A stretch of DNA of 38,578 nucleotides from Saprospiraceae bacterium. GTDB taxonomy: Bacteria; Bacteroidota; Bacteroidia; Chitinophagales; Saprospiraceae. This document shows positions 32,177 to 38,578 of this stretch, in pieces. The stretch is taken from assembly GCA_020629965.1 (NCBI GenBank), contig JAHDCG010000013.1, forward strand, positions 35,846-74,423, in the 5' to 3' direction. The notes beneath the pieces were generated by a model, which did not search any database, was not told the DNA's origin, and saw only the letters and a list, made by a program, of their open reading frames with translations. Positions within the stretch are counted from its first letter, which is position 1, and each line of letters starts with the position of its first letter. The translations under genes were made by a program, and so were the position numbers.

Positions 32177-33313
32177 GTGAAAATACTCAGCGCGACTTTC
32201 CACCTCACCCATCACTGCAATCTGCGGTGCACCTACTGCTACACCGGCGAAAAACTGCCGCTCGCCATGAGCCGCGAGACTATCGACCGGTCGATTCTCT
32301 TTCTGCGCGAGGAGTTGAAAAAGATGCAGACCAACCGCCTGAACGTCACTTTTTTCGGCGGCGAGCCTCTGATTGAAAAAGATAATATTTTCTACATCAT
32401 CGACGCCTTTTCGCAATACGAGGACTTGGAAATCAGCTACCGCATGAGTACCAACGGGACTTTGCTGACGCCCGCATTGACCGAAAAACTTTACCGCAAC
32501 GGCGTTTTTACCTCGCTCAGCGTGGACGGCCACCCCGACGTACACGACCGGCACCGCGTCGATGCGGGCGGCAAACCTACGGCACACAAGGTCGCCGCAG
32601 CGGCGAAAATGATGCTGCGTTACAATCCCGCCACCAACGTCACCTGCGTCCTCTCGCCCGATACCGCCGACCGCCTCTGCGACTCGGTGGACTACATCTA
32701 CAATTTGGGTTTCCGCTACATCACCACTACGCTCGATTATTCCGCCGAGTGGCAGCTCGAACACTTCGCCGCTTTGAAAAAAGCTTACAAAAAACTCGGC
32801 GATTGGTACGTCGAAAAAATGACGGCGGGCGAGCGATTTTACCTTAGCTTTTTTGACGAACGTATCCGCTCGCGCACCTACAAACCCGTGACGGCGAGCG
32901 AACGGTGTCAACTCGGCACGCGGCAGTTTTCCGTTGCTCCCAACGGTGAGTTGTACCCCTGTATTCAATTTGTGAAAACGAAATCGCTGCCCCGGTTTTT
33001 GATAGGTCATGTGCGCACGGGTTTTGATTCGGCTTGTCAGACGCATCTACACGATTTATCGGAAAAAGAAAAGCCCGAATGCGCCGGCTGTCAGTTAGAA
33101 TCGCGCTGCTCGAAGTGGTGTTCCTGCATCAATTTTATGAGTACGGGGCGCATCGACAAAGCTTCGCCGATTGTCTGCTACAACGAAAAAATCCTCATCG
33201 AAATCGTGGACAAAACCGCTGACCGCCTGTGGAAAATGCGCGATAATCACTTCCTGCACAAACACTACAATGCGGACTATCCGATTATTTCTCATTTTGA
33301 GATTACGGTTTGA
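32177..33313 (+). CDS. Radical SAM/SPASM enzyme
   Basis: This 378-residue enzyme, read from the GTG at 32177, has the radical SAM motif CNLRCTYC (Cys14, Cys18, Cys21) for the [4Fe-4S]-SAM cluster. The sequence continues with TFFGGEPLIE and YRMSTNGTLL, the usual GGEP and strand-4 motifs. The C-terminal third holds a SPASM cysteine set: ERCQLGTRQFSVAPNGELYP, then C, then ECAGCQLESRCSKWCSC and a final VCYNEK, enough for two auxiliary clusters. SPASM enzymes modify peptides or proteins (anaerobic sulfatase maturases, RiPP maturases). No sulfatase is nearby, and the next gene encodes an exported protein with an odd leader, so that protein is the best candidate substrate. TTG at 32171 is an alternative start. 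Confidence 0.88.
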   Translation: MKILSATFHLTHHCNLRCTYCYTGEKLPLAMSRETIDRSILFLREELKKMQTNRLNVTFFGGEPLIEKDNIFYIIDAFSQYEDLEISYRMSTNGTLLTPALTEKLYRNGVFTSLSVDGHPDVHDRHRVDAGGKPTAHKVAAAAKMMLRYNPATNVTCVLSPDTADRLCDSVDYIYNLGFRYITTTLDYSAEWQLEHFAALKKAYKKLGDWYVEKMTAGERFYLSFFDERIRSRTYKPVTASERCQLGTRQFSVAPNGELYPCIQFVKTKSLPRFLIGHVRTGFDSACQTHLHDLSEKEKPECAGCQLESRCSKWCSCINFMSTGRIDKASPIVCYNEKILIEIVDKTADRLWKMRDNHFLHKHYNADYPIISHFEITV

Positions 33314-33461
33314 AAAGGAGAGAGGGGCAAGGAGAGAGCAAAACATTAGTTTTACCACAACTCTTCTATCACCTGACTCCTCTCCCCTAAAATATCGAGA
33401 GTGAAAAGCGATATTGGAACCAATCACACTTTTTTGTCATAAAAATCAAAATAATTTTTCC

Positions 33462-35081
33462 GTGAAAAAGCAACCTTTAAAAGTCTCGCCGCCGCGCAAA
33501 ATTTACCGTCCGCAGTACCCTGCTTTTGACGAACCCAATCCGCTTTTGCATCCCGATGCGAGGCCTTATCCGTTTACTTTGCGCTTCGCAAATTGGGCGG
33601 CAGCGGGCGGTTTGTCGGTGCTCGCGGCTTTGGGCAGCGGGGACTTGCAGGCGCAAACCGTACCCGACTCTTTGTTCAATCCCTTTCCGTTGGAAAATGC
33701 GCGGGTGCCTTACATGCCCGTCATGTTCGGTACGGGTATGCCCGAGCGATTGGGGCACGAGGAGACCTTGCAGGCGATACGCAAGGCTTTTGCGGAGGCG
33801 GGTTTGCAAATCAAAGAAAACGTGTGGCTCGGTGACTCGGTCGGGGTGTATTTGGACGGGTATGATGCGGAGGAGGGGATTGGGTTTGTGTTTATGGATT
33901 ATCGAAATATGGATAAGTCGTTCGTTGATGAGCGATATTACGAGATGAACGGAGGAAGAAACCGGAAGGCTAAACCATGGGAATTGTCGGATTACGTGAG
34001 CAGAGCGGAAGGGAATGCAAAATCTGATTTTAATTCATTTATTGAAGACAAAGAGAAGTATTTGAAAAGAATTACGAGCTACAACGATTACGACTACGCG
34101 GATGCTTATGCAGCGGGCTTGCAGGATTTAGCACCCGAAAAAAAGAACCGAGAAGCGTTTTTTGCTTTGCGTCTGACCTATCGTGCCGCACAAATTCAAA
34201 GAAGCATCGACGAGTCGAAACATTGGCAAAAAACGGCGGAATATATCACAAATCGTTTGCCTGCGTCCGATTTGAAAATAGCTCTGTTAGGGCGTTTGGC
34301 TTCACTGCGAACCGAGCCGACCGATGCTTTTGCGGTTGAAATCGACCGAGCATTCGAGAAATTGAAAACCGTTAAATCCGATGATAAATTTGCGGAAGAT
34401 TTCATAACTTTTTCGGATTACATCGATGAAAATTACGGTTTTTATTATTTGCGAAATGACAAAGATTTTCAGACCGAAAAGGCAAATGTCATGCGTAAAT
34501 ATCCTTTGCAAAAATGGGCGAAAAAGACGGACTCGATAAAAGAATTAATCGACCGAAAAATGATTTCTCTGTCGGAAGCGCAGGCAATCGACCGTCGAAA
34601 TAAGAACGGGAAACAGTTCATTGCACCCATCAGCGGGCGGGATAAATTGACGATTATACCCGAAAGTTTTCGTTTTGAATTTCCGGAAGAATTTGAGCAA
34701 AGAAACAAAGAACTACTCGAAAATTTTAATCGCGAAAACGGTATGACTCCCGAAATTTTTGCGGCGAGACGGGCAGAATACAGTAAAATCAGCGATAAAT
34801 ACGGTTATAAGGTAACTAAAGACTTAGAGCAGGAGGAGAGACAAAAAATGTACAAAAAACAACGAGAAGAACAAGCGGCGGTCAAAGCCAAATATGAAGC
34901 CATGGAACAACTGACCGACGAGCGACGGGCATGGTACAAGGTGCGTTTTGACGAAATGCAAGCAGAACGCCGTCGCCTGCAAAAAGAATACGCGGAGCAG
35001 GTCAAAGCCGACACTTTGCGAAAATTGGAAGATGAAGTCAAACGCTACATCGCGTGGGCGCGGTCGCAGACGGGCGGATGA
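33462..35081 (+). CDS. Exported coiled-coil protein with long leader, candidate radical SAM substrate
   Basis: From the GTG at 33462 the protein has 539 residues. An ATG at 33414 would add 16 residues drawn from AT-rich leader DNA and is less likely. The N-terminus is unusual: a basic, Pro-rich stretch of about 45 residues (KKQPLKVSPPRKIYRPQYP, then YPFTLRF), then a short hydrophobic segment WAAAGGLSVLAALGSG and an export-type cleavage site near AQT. The first mature section has two well-ordered motifs, PVMFGTGMPERLGHEE (about 93-108) and GIGFVFMDYRNMDKSF (about 140-155). The last 110 residues are a charged coiled coil. There are no cysteines from the GTG on. I do not recognise a family. The upstream neighbour on the same strand, 148 bases away, is a radical SAM/SPASM enzyme. 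Confidence 0.72.
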   Translation: MKKQPLKVSPPRKIYRPQYPAFDEPNPLLHPDARPYPFTLRFANWAAAGGLSVLAALGSGDLQAQTVPDSLFNPFPLENARVPYMPVMFGTGMPERLGHEETLQAIRKAFAEAGLQIKENVWLGDSVGVYLDGYDAEEGIGFVFMDYRNMDKSFVDERYYEMNGGRNRKAKPWELSDYVSRAEGNAKSDFNSFIEDKEKYLKRITSYNDYDYADAYAAGLQDLAPEKKNREAFFALRLTYRAAQIQRSIDESKHWQKTAEYITNRLPASDLKIALLGRLASLRTEPTDAFAVEIDRAFEKLKTVKSDDKFAEDFITFSDYIDENYGFYYLRNDKDFQTEKANVMRKYPLQKWAKKTDSIKELIDRKMISLSEAQAIDRRNKNGKQFIAPISGRDKLTIIPESFRFEFPEEFEQRNKELLENFNRENGMTPEIFAARRAEYSKISDKYGYKVTKDLEQEERQKMYKKQREEQAAVKAKYEAMEQLTDERRAWYKVRFDEMQAERRRLQKEYAEQVKADTLRKLEDEVKRYIAWARSQTGG

Positions 35082-35110
35082 TTTTTTCGGGTAAAATGTG
35101 AAATGAAAGC

Positions 35111-35152
35111 AAGGGTTACTGTTTTATCAAAAAGCGGCAACCCTTTTTTTTT
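35111..35152 (+). terminator. Terminator after the coiled-coil protein gene
   Basis: AAGGGTT (35111-35117) pairs with AACCCTT (35139-35145), with further weak pairing inside, and is followed by a run of nine T residues (35144-35152). It is 30 bases past the stop at 35081. Confidence 0.75.
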
Positions 35153-35211
35153 GAACGGCGATTAGTCGAAAATATGTCGAAATTGTTACTTTTACTTTGC
35201 AGCGACCGACT

Positions 35212-35219
35212 TACCTTTG
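35212..35219 (+). promoter_or_regulatory. -7 box for the TonB receptor gene
   Basis: TACCTTTG matches TAnnTTTG. Initiation near 35226 would place the whole inverted repeat 35226-35318 in a leader of about 113 nt. Confidence 0.5.
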
Positions 35220-35222
35220 TGT

Positions 35223-35318
35223 ACAGTAACCGCGACTTTTAAGTCGTCACAAAGCAACCCCAGATTGCGACCGTAATATTTCCTGCCGACGACCTGAAGG
35301 TCGCAGTTACTAAACACA
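35223..35318. repeat. Inverted REP-like pair in the receptor leader
   Basis: AGTAACCGCGACTTTTAAGT (35226-35245), continuing CGTC, faces GACGACCTGAAGGTCGCAGT, continuing TACT, at 35293-35316. About 20 of 24 positions pair, with a loop of over 40 nt. Each arm is itself a small palindrome (CGACTTTTAAGTCG and CGACCTGAAGGTCG). It may act as a REP-like element or as a leader hairpin. Confidence 0.65.
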
Positions 35319-35338
35319 CGACTTACCGACGCACTCAC

Positions 35339-38062
35339 ATGAAAACAATCTTTACTCTTTTCTTCCTCTTTCTTTGCCTCGGCAATCTCACCGCGCAATC
35401 CCTCACCGACCACAAAATCTCACTCACCGCCACCGGCGAAAATATGACGGAGGTCTTAACCCGCCTTGCCGACCGACAACAATTCGACCTCTACGGCAGC
35501 GAAAATATCAGCGATACACTGACCGTGCGCCGCAATTTCACCGACGAAAAACTCGGCGCGGTACTCACCGCTTTACTTGCCGATACCCGCCTCGGTTTTA
35601 TGACATTTGCCGACCAAGCCGTTATCATCGCCCCGCAGGATGTGCTGTCCGAGCAATGGAATCCCGACCTTTTTAACCTCGCCGCCCGCCCCGCGCAAGC
35701 CGGTAACGCCAAGCAACAAACCGTAATCGAAATCGGCGACCCGGACAGTCCGAAAACCCGCGCCGCCCAAAAAATTACGGGACAAATTACCGACGCGACG
35801 ACGGGCGAAAAATTGGTCGGAGTCACTTTGTATTCCGCAAAAGAGGAAAAAGGAACCGTCACCGATGCAGACGGAAATTTTCTGCTCGAATTGCCGCAGG
35901 GCGTGTACCGCTTCGATGTGCAGTCCATCGGCTACGGCGAAAAAACTTTGGATTTGCGTCTTTTTTCCGACGGCAATCTGCCCGTCGAACTCACACCCGC
36001 CGGCTATCAACTCGACCAAGTGACCGTTACCGACCAAGCCGATGATACCAACATCCGCGAGGTCAATATCGGTCTGCAAACGCTGACGACCGACCGCATC
36101 AAAGAGCTGCCGTCCTTTTTGGGCGAAGCCGATGTCATCAAGAGTCTGCTCACGCTGCCCGGCGTCAGCACGGTAGGGGAGGGCGCACGCGGTCTGAATG
36201 TGCGCGGCGGCAGCATCGACCAAAATCTGATTTTACAGGAAGGCGTACCCGTTTTCAACTCTTCGCATGTACTCGGTTTTTTCTCGGTTTTTAATCCCGA
36301 TGCCGTGCGCAGCGTAGAGTTGTACAAGGGAAACGTGCCGGCGCAATTCGGCGGTCGTTTGTCTTCCGTGCTGTCGGTCGAAATTAAAAATGCGGACAAC
36401 GAGGAGTTTAAAATGCGCGGCGGCGTCGGTCCGGTAGCGAGTCGCGTGACGGCGGAAATCCCTTTGGTCAAGCAAAAAACTTCGCTGCTCATCGCCGGTC
36501 GGGCTTCGTACTCCGACTGGATTTTGCGGGCGGTCGAAAATGAAGGTGTCAAAAACAGCTCTGCGCAATTTTACGATGTGACGGCAAAACTGTCGCACAT
36601 TTTCAACCAAAAAAGCAATCTCAACGCCTCTTACTACGAAAGCCGCGATCGCTTCGTCTTTGCAGGAGAATTTGGCTACGGCTGGAAAAATCGTCTAATC
36701 TCGATGCGGTATAATCAACTGCTGACCGATAAAATTTCCGGCAATATCCGCGTTGCCTACGGCAGTCTGCGCAATGATTTTTTCGAGCCGACGGGCGAGC
36801 AAAGTTTTACGCTGACCAACGGTTTGGAGACCTATAAAATCAAACCGACGCTGTTTTTTAATAACTTTGCGCAGCACAAAATCACGACCGGCGCAGAGTG
36901 GACGCGCTACCGGGGCAGAGACGAAATCTTGGAAAAACGCACCGATGAGTCCTTCATATTGCCCGACCGTGCCGCCCGCGACCGAGGCGATGAATACGCC
37001 GCTTTTATCAACGATGAATGGACGGTCGCCGACTTTCTGTCGCTGTCGTTGGGGCTGCGCTACGTCCGATTTTCCCACCTCGGCGCAAACGAACTGGCGC
37101 AATACGCCGAGGGCAGACCGATTAGCGAAGAAAACATTATCGGGGTGCGCAGCTATGACAAAAACGAGGTCATTACAACTTACGGCGGTTGGGAACCCCG
37201 CGTTGCCGCTGCCTTTCAGCTCGGCGCGAACAACTCGATTAAGTTGAGTTACAATCGCTCGGCGCAGTACATTCACCTCATTTCCAATACGACCGTGCCT
37301 ACGCCCGTCGATATTTGGCAGGTCAGCACGCCGTACATTCCGCCGCAGCGGGCGCACAATTTTTCGGTCGGTTACTTCCAAAATTTGCGCCGCAATAAAT
37401 ACGAATTTTCTGCCGAGGCGTACTACCGCGATATTGAAAACCTGATAGATTACCGTGACTTCGCCGAGTTGCTGCTCGAAAATAATTTAGAAACCCAATT
37501 GCTTGTCGGTGAAGGAATTGCTTACGGCACCGAACTTTTTCTGCGCAAAAACGGCGGCAAAGTCAACGGGCAAATCAGCTACACCTACTCCCGCAGTCTG
37601 CGCCGGGTGCGCGGCGACCTGCCCGAGTTGACCGTCAACGCAGGCAAACTTTTCCCCTCTGCCTTCGACCAACCGCACAGCGTCAAGGCCACCCTCAAAA
37701 CCGTCCTCGGTAAGCGCAGCGACCTCACGTTTAATTTCGTTTACAACTCGGGCAGACCCGTCACCGTGCCCTTCACACAATACTATCTCGGCACCCTCAT
37801 CGTGCCGCAGTATTCCGAGCGCAACGGCTTTCGCATTCCCGATTATCACCGCTTAGACCTCGCGTGGACTTTCCGCCCGAATGCCCTGCGCCGCAAAAAA
37901 TACAAAGACAGTTTCACCTTCTCGCTTTACAACGTCTATGCTCGCCGCAATGCCTTTTCGGTCTATTTCGAGCGCGCGGATTTGAGTACGACACAGGCAT
38001 TTCGCCTGTCGGTATTGGGTACGGTTTTTCCGGCTTTGACTTATAATTTTGAGTTGAATTGA
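35339..38062 (+). CDS. TonB-dependent outer-membrane receptor with STN domain
   Basis: This 907-residue receptor has a signal peptide (residues 1-19, IFTLFFLFLCLGNLTA). Residues 24-96 form an STN-like secretin/TonB short N-terminal domain (ISLTATGENMTEVLTRLADR and on), as in transducing receptors. A carboxypeptidase-regulatory-like domain follows (about 145-228, ITGQITDATTGEKLVGVTLY). The plug domain starts near 245 (LPSFLGEADVIKSLLTLPGV, then LNVRGGSIDQNLILQEG). The rest is a 22-strand-type barrel ending in the aromatic LTYNFELN. STN domains normally touch a FecR-type anti-sigma factor, but neither FecR nor an ECF sigma factor is encoded here. The imported ligand is unknown; there is no SusD partner, so this is not a classical glycan SusCD pair. 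The leader holds an inverted repeat. Confidence 0.93.
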   Translation: MKTIFTLFFLFLCLGNLTAQSLTDHKISLTATGENMTEVLTRLADRQQFDLYGSENISDTLTVRRNFTDEKLGAVLTALLADTRLGFMTFADQAVIIAPQDVLSEQWNPDLFNLAARPAQAGNAKQQTVIEIGDPDSPKTRAAQKITGQITDATTGEKLVGVTLYSAKEEKGTVTDADGNFLLELPQGVYRFDVQSIGYGEKTLDLRLFSDGNLPVELTPAGYQLDQVTVTDQADDTNIREVNIGLQTLTTDRIKELPSFLGEADVIKSLLTLPGVSTVGEGARGLNVRGGSIDQNLILQEGVPVFNSSHVLGFFSVFNPDAVRSVELYKGNVPAQFGGRLSSVLSVEIKNADNEEFKMRGGVGPVASRVTAEIPLVKQKTSLLIAGRASYSDWILRAVENEGVKNSSAQFYDVTAKLSHIFNQKSNLNASYYESRDRFVFAGEFGYGWKNRLISMRYNQLLTDKISGNIRVAYGSLRNDFFEPTGEQSFTLTNGLETYKIKPTLFFNNFAQHKITTGAEWTRYRGRDEILEKRTDESFILPDRAARDRGDEYAAFINDEWTVADFLSLSLGLRYVRFSHLGANELAQYAEGRPISEENIIGVRSYDKNEVITTYGGWEPRVAAAFQLGANNSIKLSYNRSAQYIHLISNTTVPTPVDIWQVSTPYIPPQRAHNFSVGYFQNLRRNKYEFSAEAYYRDIENLIDYRDFAELLLENNLETQLLVGEGIAYGTELFLRKNGGKVNGQISYTYSRSLRRVRGDLPELTVNAGKLFPSAFDQPHSVKATLKTVLGKRSDLTFNFVYNSGRPVTVPFTQYYLGTLIVPQYSERNGFRIPDYHRLDLAWTFRPNALRRKKYKDSFTFSLYNVYARRNAFSVYFERADLSTTQAFRLSVLGTVFPALTYNFELN

Positions 38063-38068
38063 GGATAC

Positions 38069-38098
38069 GGCGGACGGTGGATGGTGGACGGTTGACGG
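38069..38098. repeat. GTGGACGGT words after the receptor stop
   Basis: CGGCGGACGGTGGATGGTGG, continuing ACGGTTGACGG, begins six bases after the TGA. The same words stand before PIG-L and the S4 gene and overlap the end of the aspartate kinase gene. Confidence 0.55.
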
Positions 38099-38254
38099 GG
38101 GTATTTGCTTAATTTCAGCGGGGGTAAAAGTGTCAGAGACTTTGCTTGGGCGGAAGGCTGTGTGGTTAAAGATTTATTGAGGAATTTAAAGAAAGCAGTC
38201 TCGGACACTTGGAACGGGAAAGTGTGATTGGCAGGAGAAAATTCGTACTGAATA

Positions 38255-38578
38255 CCCCCCGACCCCCATTGTGGGGGAGCATCTGATTTCAGAATTAAAA
38301 TTTGTTTGGAATTTGAATGCAGTTTCAAAAATGTGAAACTTGAAAGCTGTTTTAAATCAAAAAAAAGAGAACCAAAAAAATCAAAGATTAACCCGTAAAC
38401 TCAAGCGCGGAGAAAGTTCCCCGCTCCGGGGTTAGGGGTTTAGAGACGCGGGAAGAGACCTATGAAAGACCCCCCGACCCCCATTGTGGGGGAGCATCTG
38501 ATTTCAGAATTAAAATTTGTTTTGAATTTGAATGCAGTTTCAAAAATGTGAAACTTGAAAGCTGTTTTAAATCAAAAA
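38255..38578. repeat. Two tandem 215-bp repeat units, inverted family members
   Basis: Units start at 38255 and 38470 (offset 215); the second is cut by the window end. Over 109 shared bases they differ at one position by eye (TTTGG versus TTTTG). Each opens with CCCCCCGACCCCCATTGTGG, continuing GGGAG (a hairpin CCCCCA/TGGGGG). In the full unit the other end is CGCGGAGAAAGTTCCCCGCT, continuing CCGGGG (38407-38431). They are the reverse complement of the family at 17205-17637. I see no gene in 38063-38578. Confidence 0.85.

Noticed and set aside
32087-33046. A 319-codon minus-strand frame opposite the radical SAM gene
   Set aside because: The plus strand encodes a full set of radical SAM and SPASM motifs; the antisense product has no recognisable feature.
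33414-33461. ATG start of the exported protein at 33414
   Set aside because: The 16 added residues come from AT-rich DNA of non-coding character. A GTG at 33462 starts exactly at the well-formed basic segment, paralleling the GTG of the preceding gene.

Overview
The window is chromosomal DNA of a Bacteroidota bacterium, most likely from the Saprospirales/Lewinella-like lineages. Four things point there. A 2,210-residue secreted protein carries SprB-type repeats and a type IX secretion (T9SS) C-terminal sorting domain. There is an S46 dipeptidyl-peptidase and a TonB-dependent receptor with STN and carboxypeptidase-regulatory-like N-terminal domains. Start codons lack purine-rich Shine-Dalgarno sequences. 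Many upstream regions carry the Bacteroidota -7 promoter box TAnnTTTG. I see no tRNA, rRNA, CRISPR array, complete transposon or prophage.

Layout: the 3' end of a DASH-type cryptochrome/photolyase (3-221) with a strong terminator; a small helical unknown protein (614-1021); an MFS transporter (1225-2376); an S46 peptidase with DPP11 features (2812-5007); a DoxX protein (5079-5474); an atypical two-domain Clp/Hsp100 ATPase (5621-7903) ending at a shared bidirectional terminator; then, on the minus strand, the giant protease-adhesin (8187-14819). A gap of about 1.07 kb follows and holds a convincing unannotated small RNA (about 15557-15703). Then come aspartate kinase (15892-17187), a tandem intergenic repeat, a PIG-L deacetylase (minus), divergent ApbE (plus), a CBM9-like lipoprotein, a four-helix membrane protein, an S4 RNA-binding protein (minus), a Prc/Tsp-type S41 protease (minus), a DUF1684 lipoprotein (minus), a MATE transporter (minus) and YidC (minus). 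The right side holds a DUF3800 gene, a switch-like RNA structure, a radical SAM/SPASM enzyme, an unusual secreted coiled-coil protein with a long leader, a TonB-dependent receptor, and more copies of the tandem repeat.

Most genes are single transcription units. Several processes of the cell envelope recur: membrane insertion (YidC), periplasmic proteolysis (S41, S46), flavinylation of exported proteins (ApbE), T9SS secretion, and TonB uptake. The pair most likely to be one functional system is the radical SAM/SPASM enzyme and the following secreted protein. Both appear to start at GTG, and a foldable RNA lies just upstream.

The intergenic DNA is unusually structured. It holds word-iterated inverted repeats (TTTAGGCG, GTACGAT, GTTGTCGG, GTGGACGGT and GGTTGGTAGTTG types), REP-like palindromes of the GTAGAGACGT type, a repeat unit of about 200 bp in four copies, and a REP-like hairpin that would lie in the leader of the TonB receptor mRNA. 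The strongest leads are the small RNA, the possible attenuator, the radical SAM/substrate pair, and the 441-bp in-frame tandem duplication inside the giant adhesin gene. All calls come from reading the sequence only; no database search was made.
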